A DNA stretch of 26,185 bases. It comes from Chara braunii (lineage: Eukaryota > Streptophyta > Charophyceae > Charales > Characeae). The stretch lies in assembly GCA_003427395.1 (NCBI GenBank), contig BFEA01000365.1, positions 1,184,767 to 1,210,951 of the forward strand. The letters run 5' to 3'. The stretch's first letter is position 1. The number at the start of each line of letters is the position of its first letter. A program made the translations under genes and the position numbers. The notes under the pieces were generated by a model. The model ran no database searches, was not told where the DNA came from, and was given only the letters and a program-made list of their open reading frames with translations. Below are positions 26,099 to 26,185 of the stretch, piece after piece.

Positions 26099-26185
26099 GT
26101 CCACCGGGAACTCCGTTAAAATTGGAACGAGACAAAGAGAAGATTAGCATGGACCCTGCGCAAGGATGACACACATAAATCGAGA
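26099..26185 (+). ncRNA. U6: U6 snRNA-like sequence, cut by the window end
   Basis: From GTCC at 26099 the sequence follows plant U6: TTAAAATTGGAACGA, then GAGAAGATTAGCATGG with the AGC triad, CCCTGCGCAAGGATGACAC (the U4-pairing region) and ATAAATCGAGA. It differs from consensus in the 5' hairpin, at the ACAGAGA box (ACAAAGA here) and at GGCCCC (GGACCC here). U6 is the catalytic-core spliceosomal RNA, normally made by RNA polymerase III. The changed ACAGAGA box and the lack of visible promoter elements suggest a pseudogene or diverged paralogue. The 3' end, including the T-run, lies outside the window. Confidence 0.85.

Overview
The window looks like repeat-rich nuclear DNA of a plant-lineage eukaryote. 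Evidence seen directly: a Ty3/gypsy LTR retrotransposon primed by initiator tRNA-Met, plant-type U2 and U6 snRNA sequences, a GT-AG intron that joins two open frames in phase, and an assembly gap inside a CT microsatellite. A streptophyte green alga such as Chara is my best guess, but that is inference, not something the sequence proves.

Layout. Positions 1-928 hold no gene. Positions 929-8338 are a nearly complete but broken Ty3/gypsy element (LTR, PBS, long structured leader, gag, protease-RT-RNase H-integrase, polypurine tract, LTR). Its downstream LTR is followed by a second PBS and about 600 bp of a related, diverged leader (to about 8945), so two elements share that LTR. Positions 8980-12480 are a mosaic of minisatellites and segmental duplications (18, 97, 140, 262, 15, 12 and 63 bp units) with a gap at 11074-11177. 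A U2 snRNA retropseudogene with an A-rich tail and 10-bp target-site duplications lies at 12790-12927 (minus strand).

From 13.2 to 25.4 kb lies the most unusual part. A coding module (14589-22458) is flanked on both sides by dozens of copies of a 16-bp palindrome (TTCGGATGAATCCGAA and close variants). The module encodes an unrecognised 197-aa protein; a protein with a ParB-like GQHN/DN pattern; a protein, starting in an ATGA overlap, whose N-terminal third resembles a permuted (beta-class) DNA N4/N6 methyltransferase with lost catalytic motifs and whose tail runs into in-frame 58-codon repeats carrying the palindromes; and a spliced gene leading to a Ulp1/C48-type cysteine protease. Several frames are interrupted by stop codons, mostly TAG, so this copy is at least partly decayed. 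My reading is an undescribed large mobile element or element relic with its own iterated palindromic sites. The joint function is inference.

Downstream are about four tandem 565-bp repeats (two palindromes each), a 192-nt near-perfect hairpin (25260-25451), a second small hairpin, a 39-bp-period duplication, and the start of a U6 snRNA sequence cut off by the window end.
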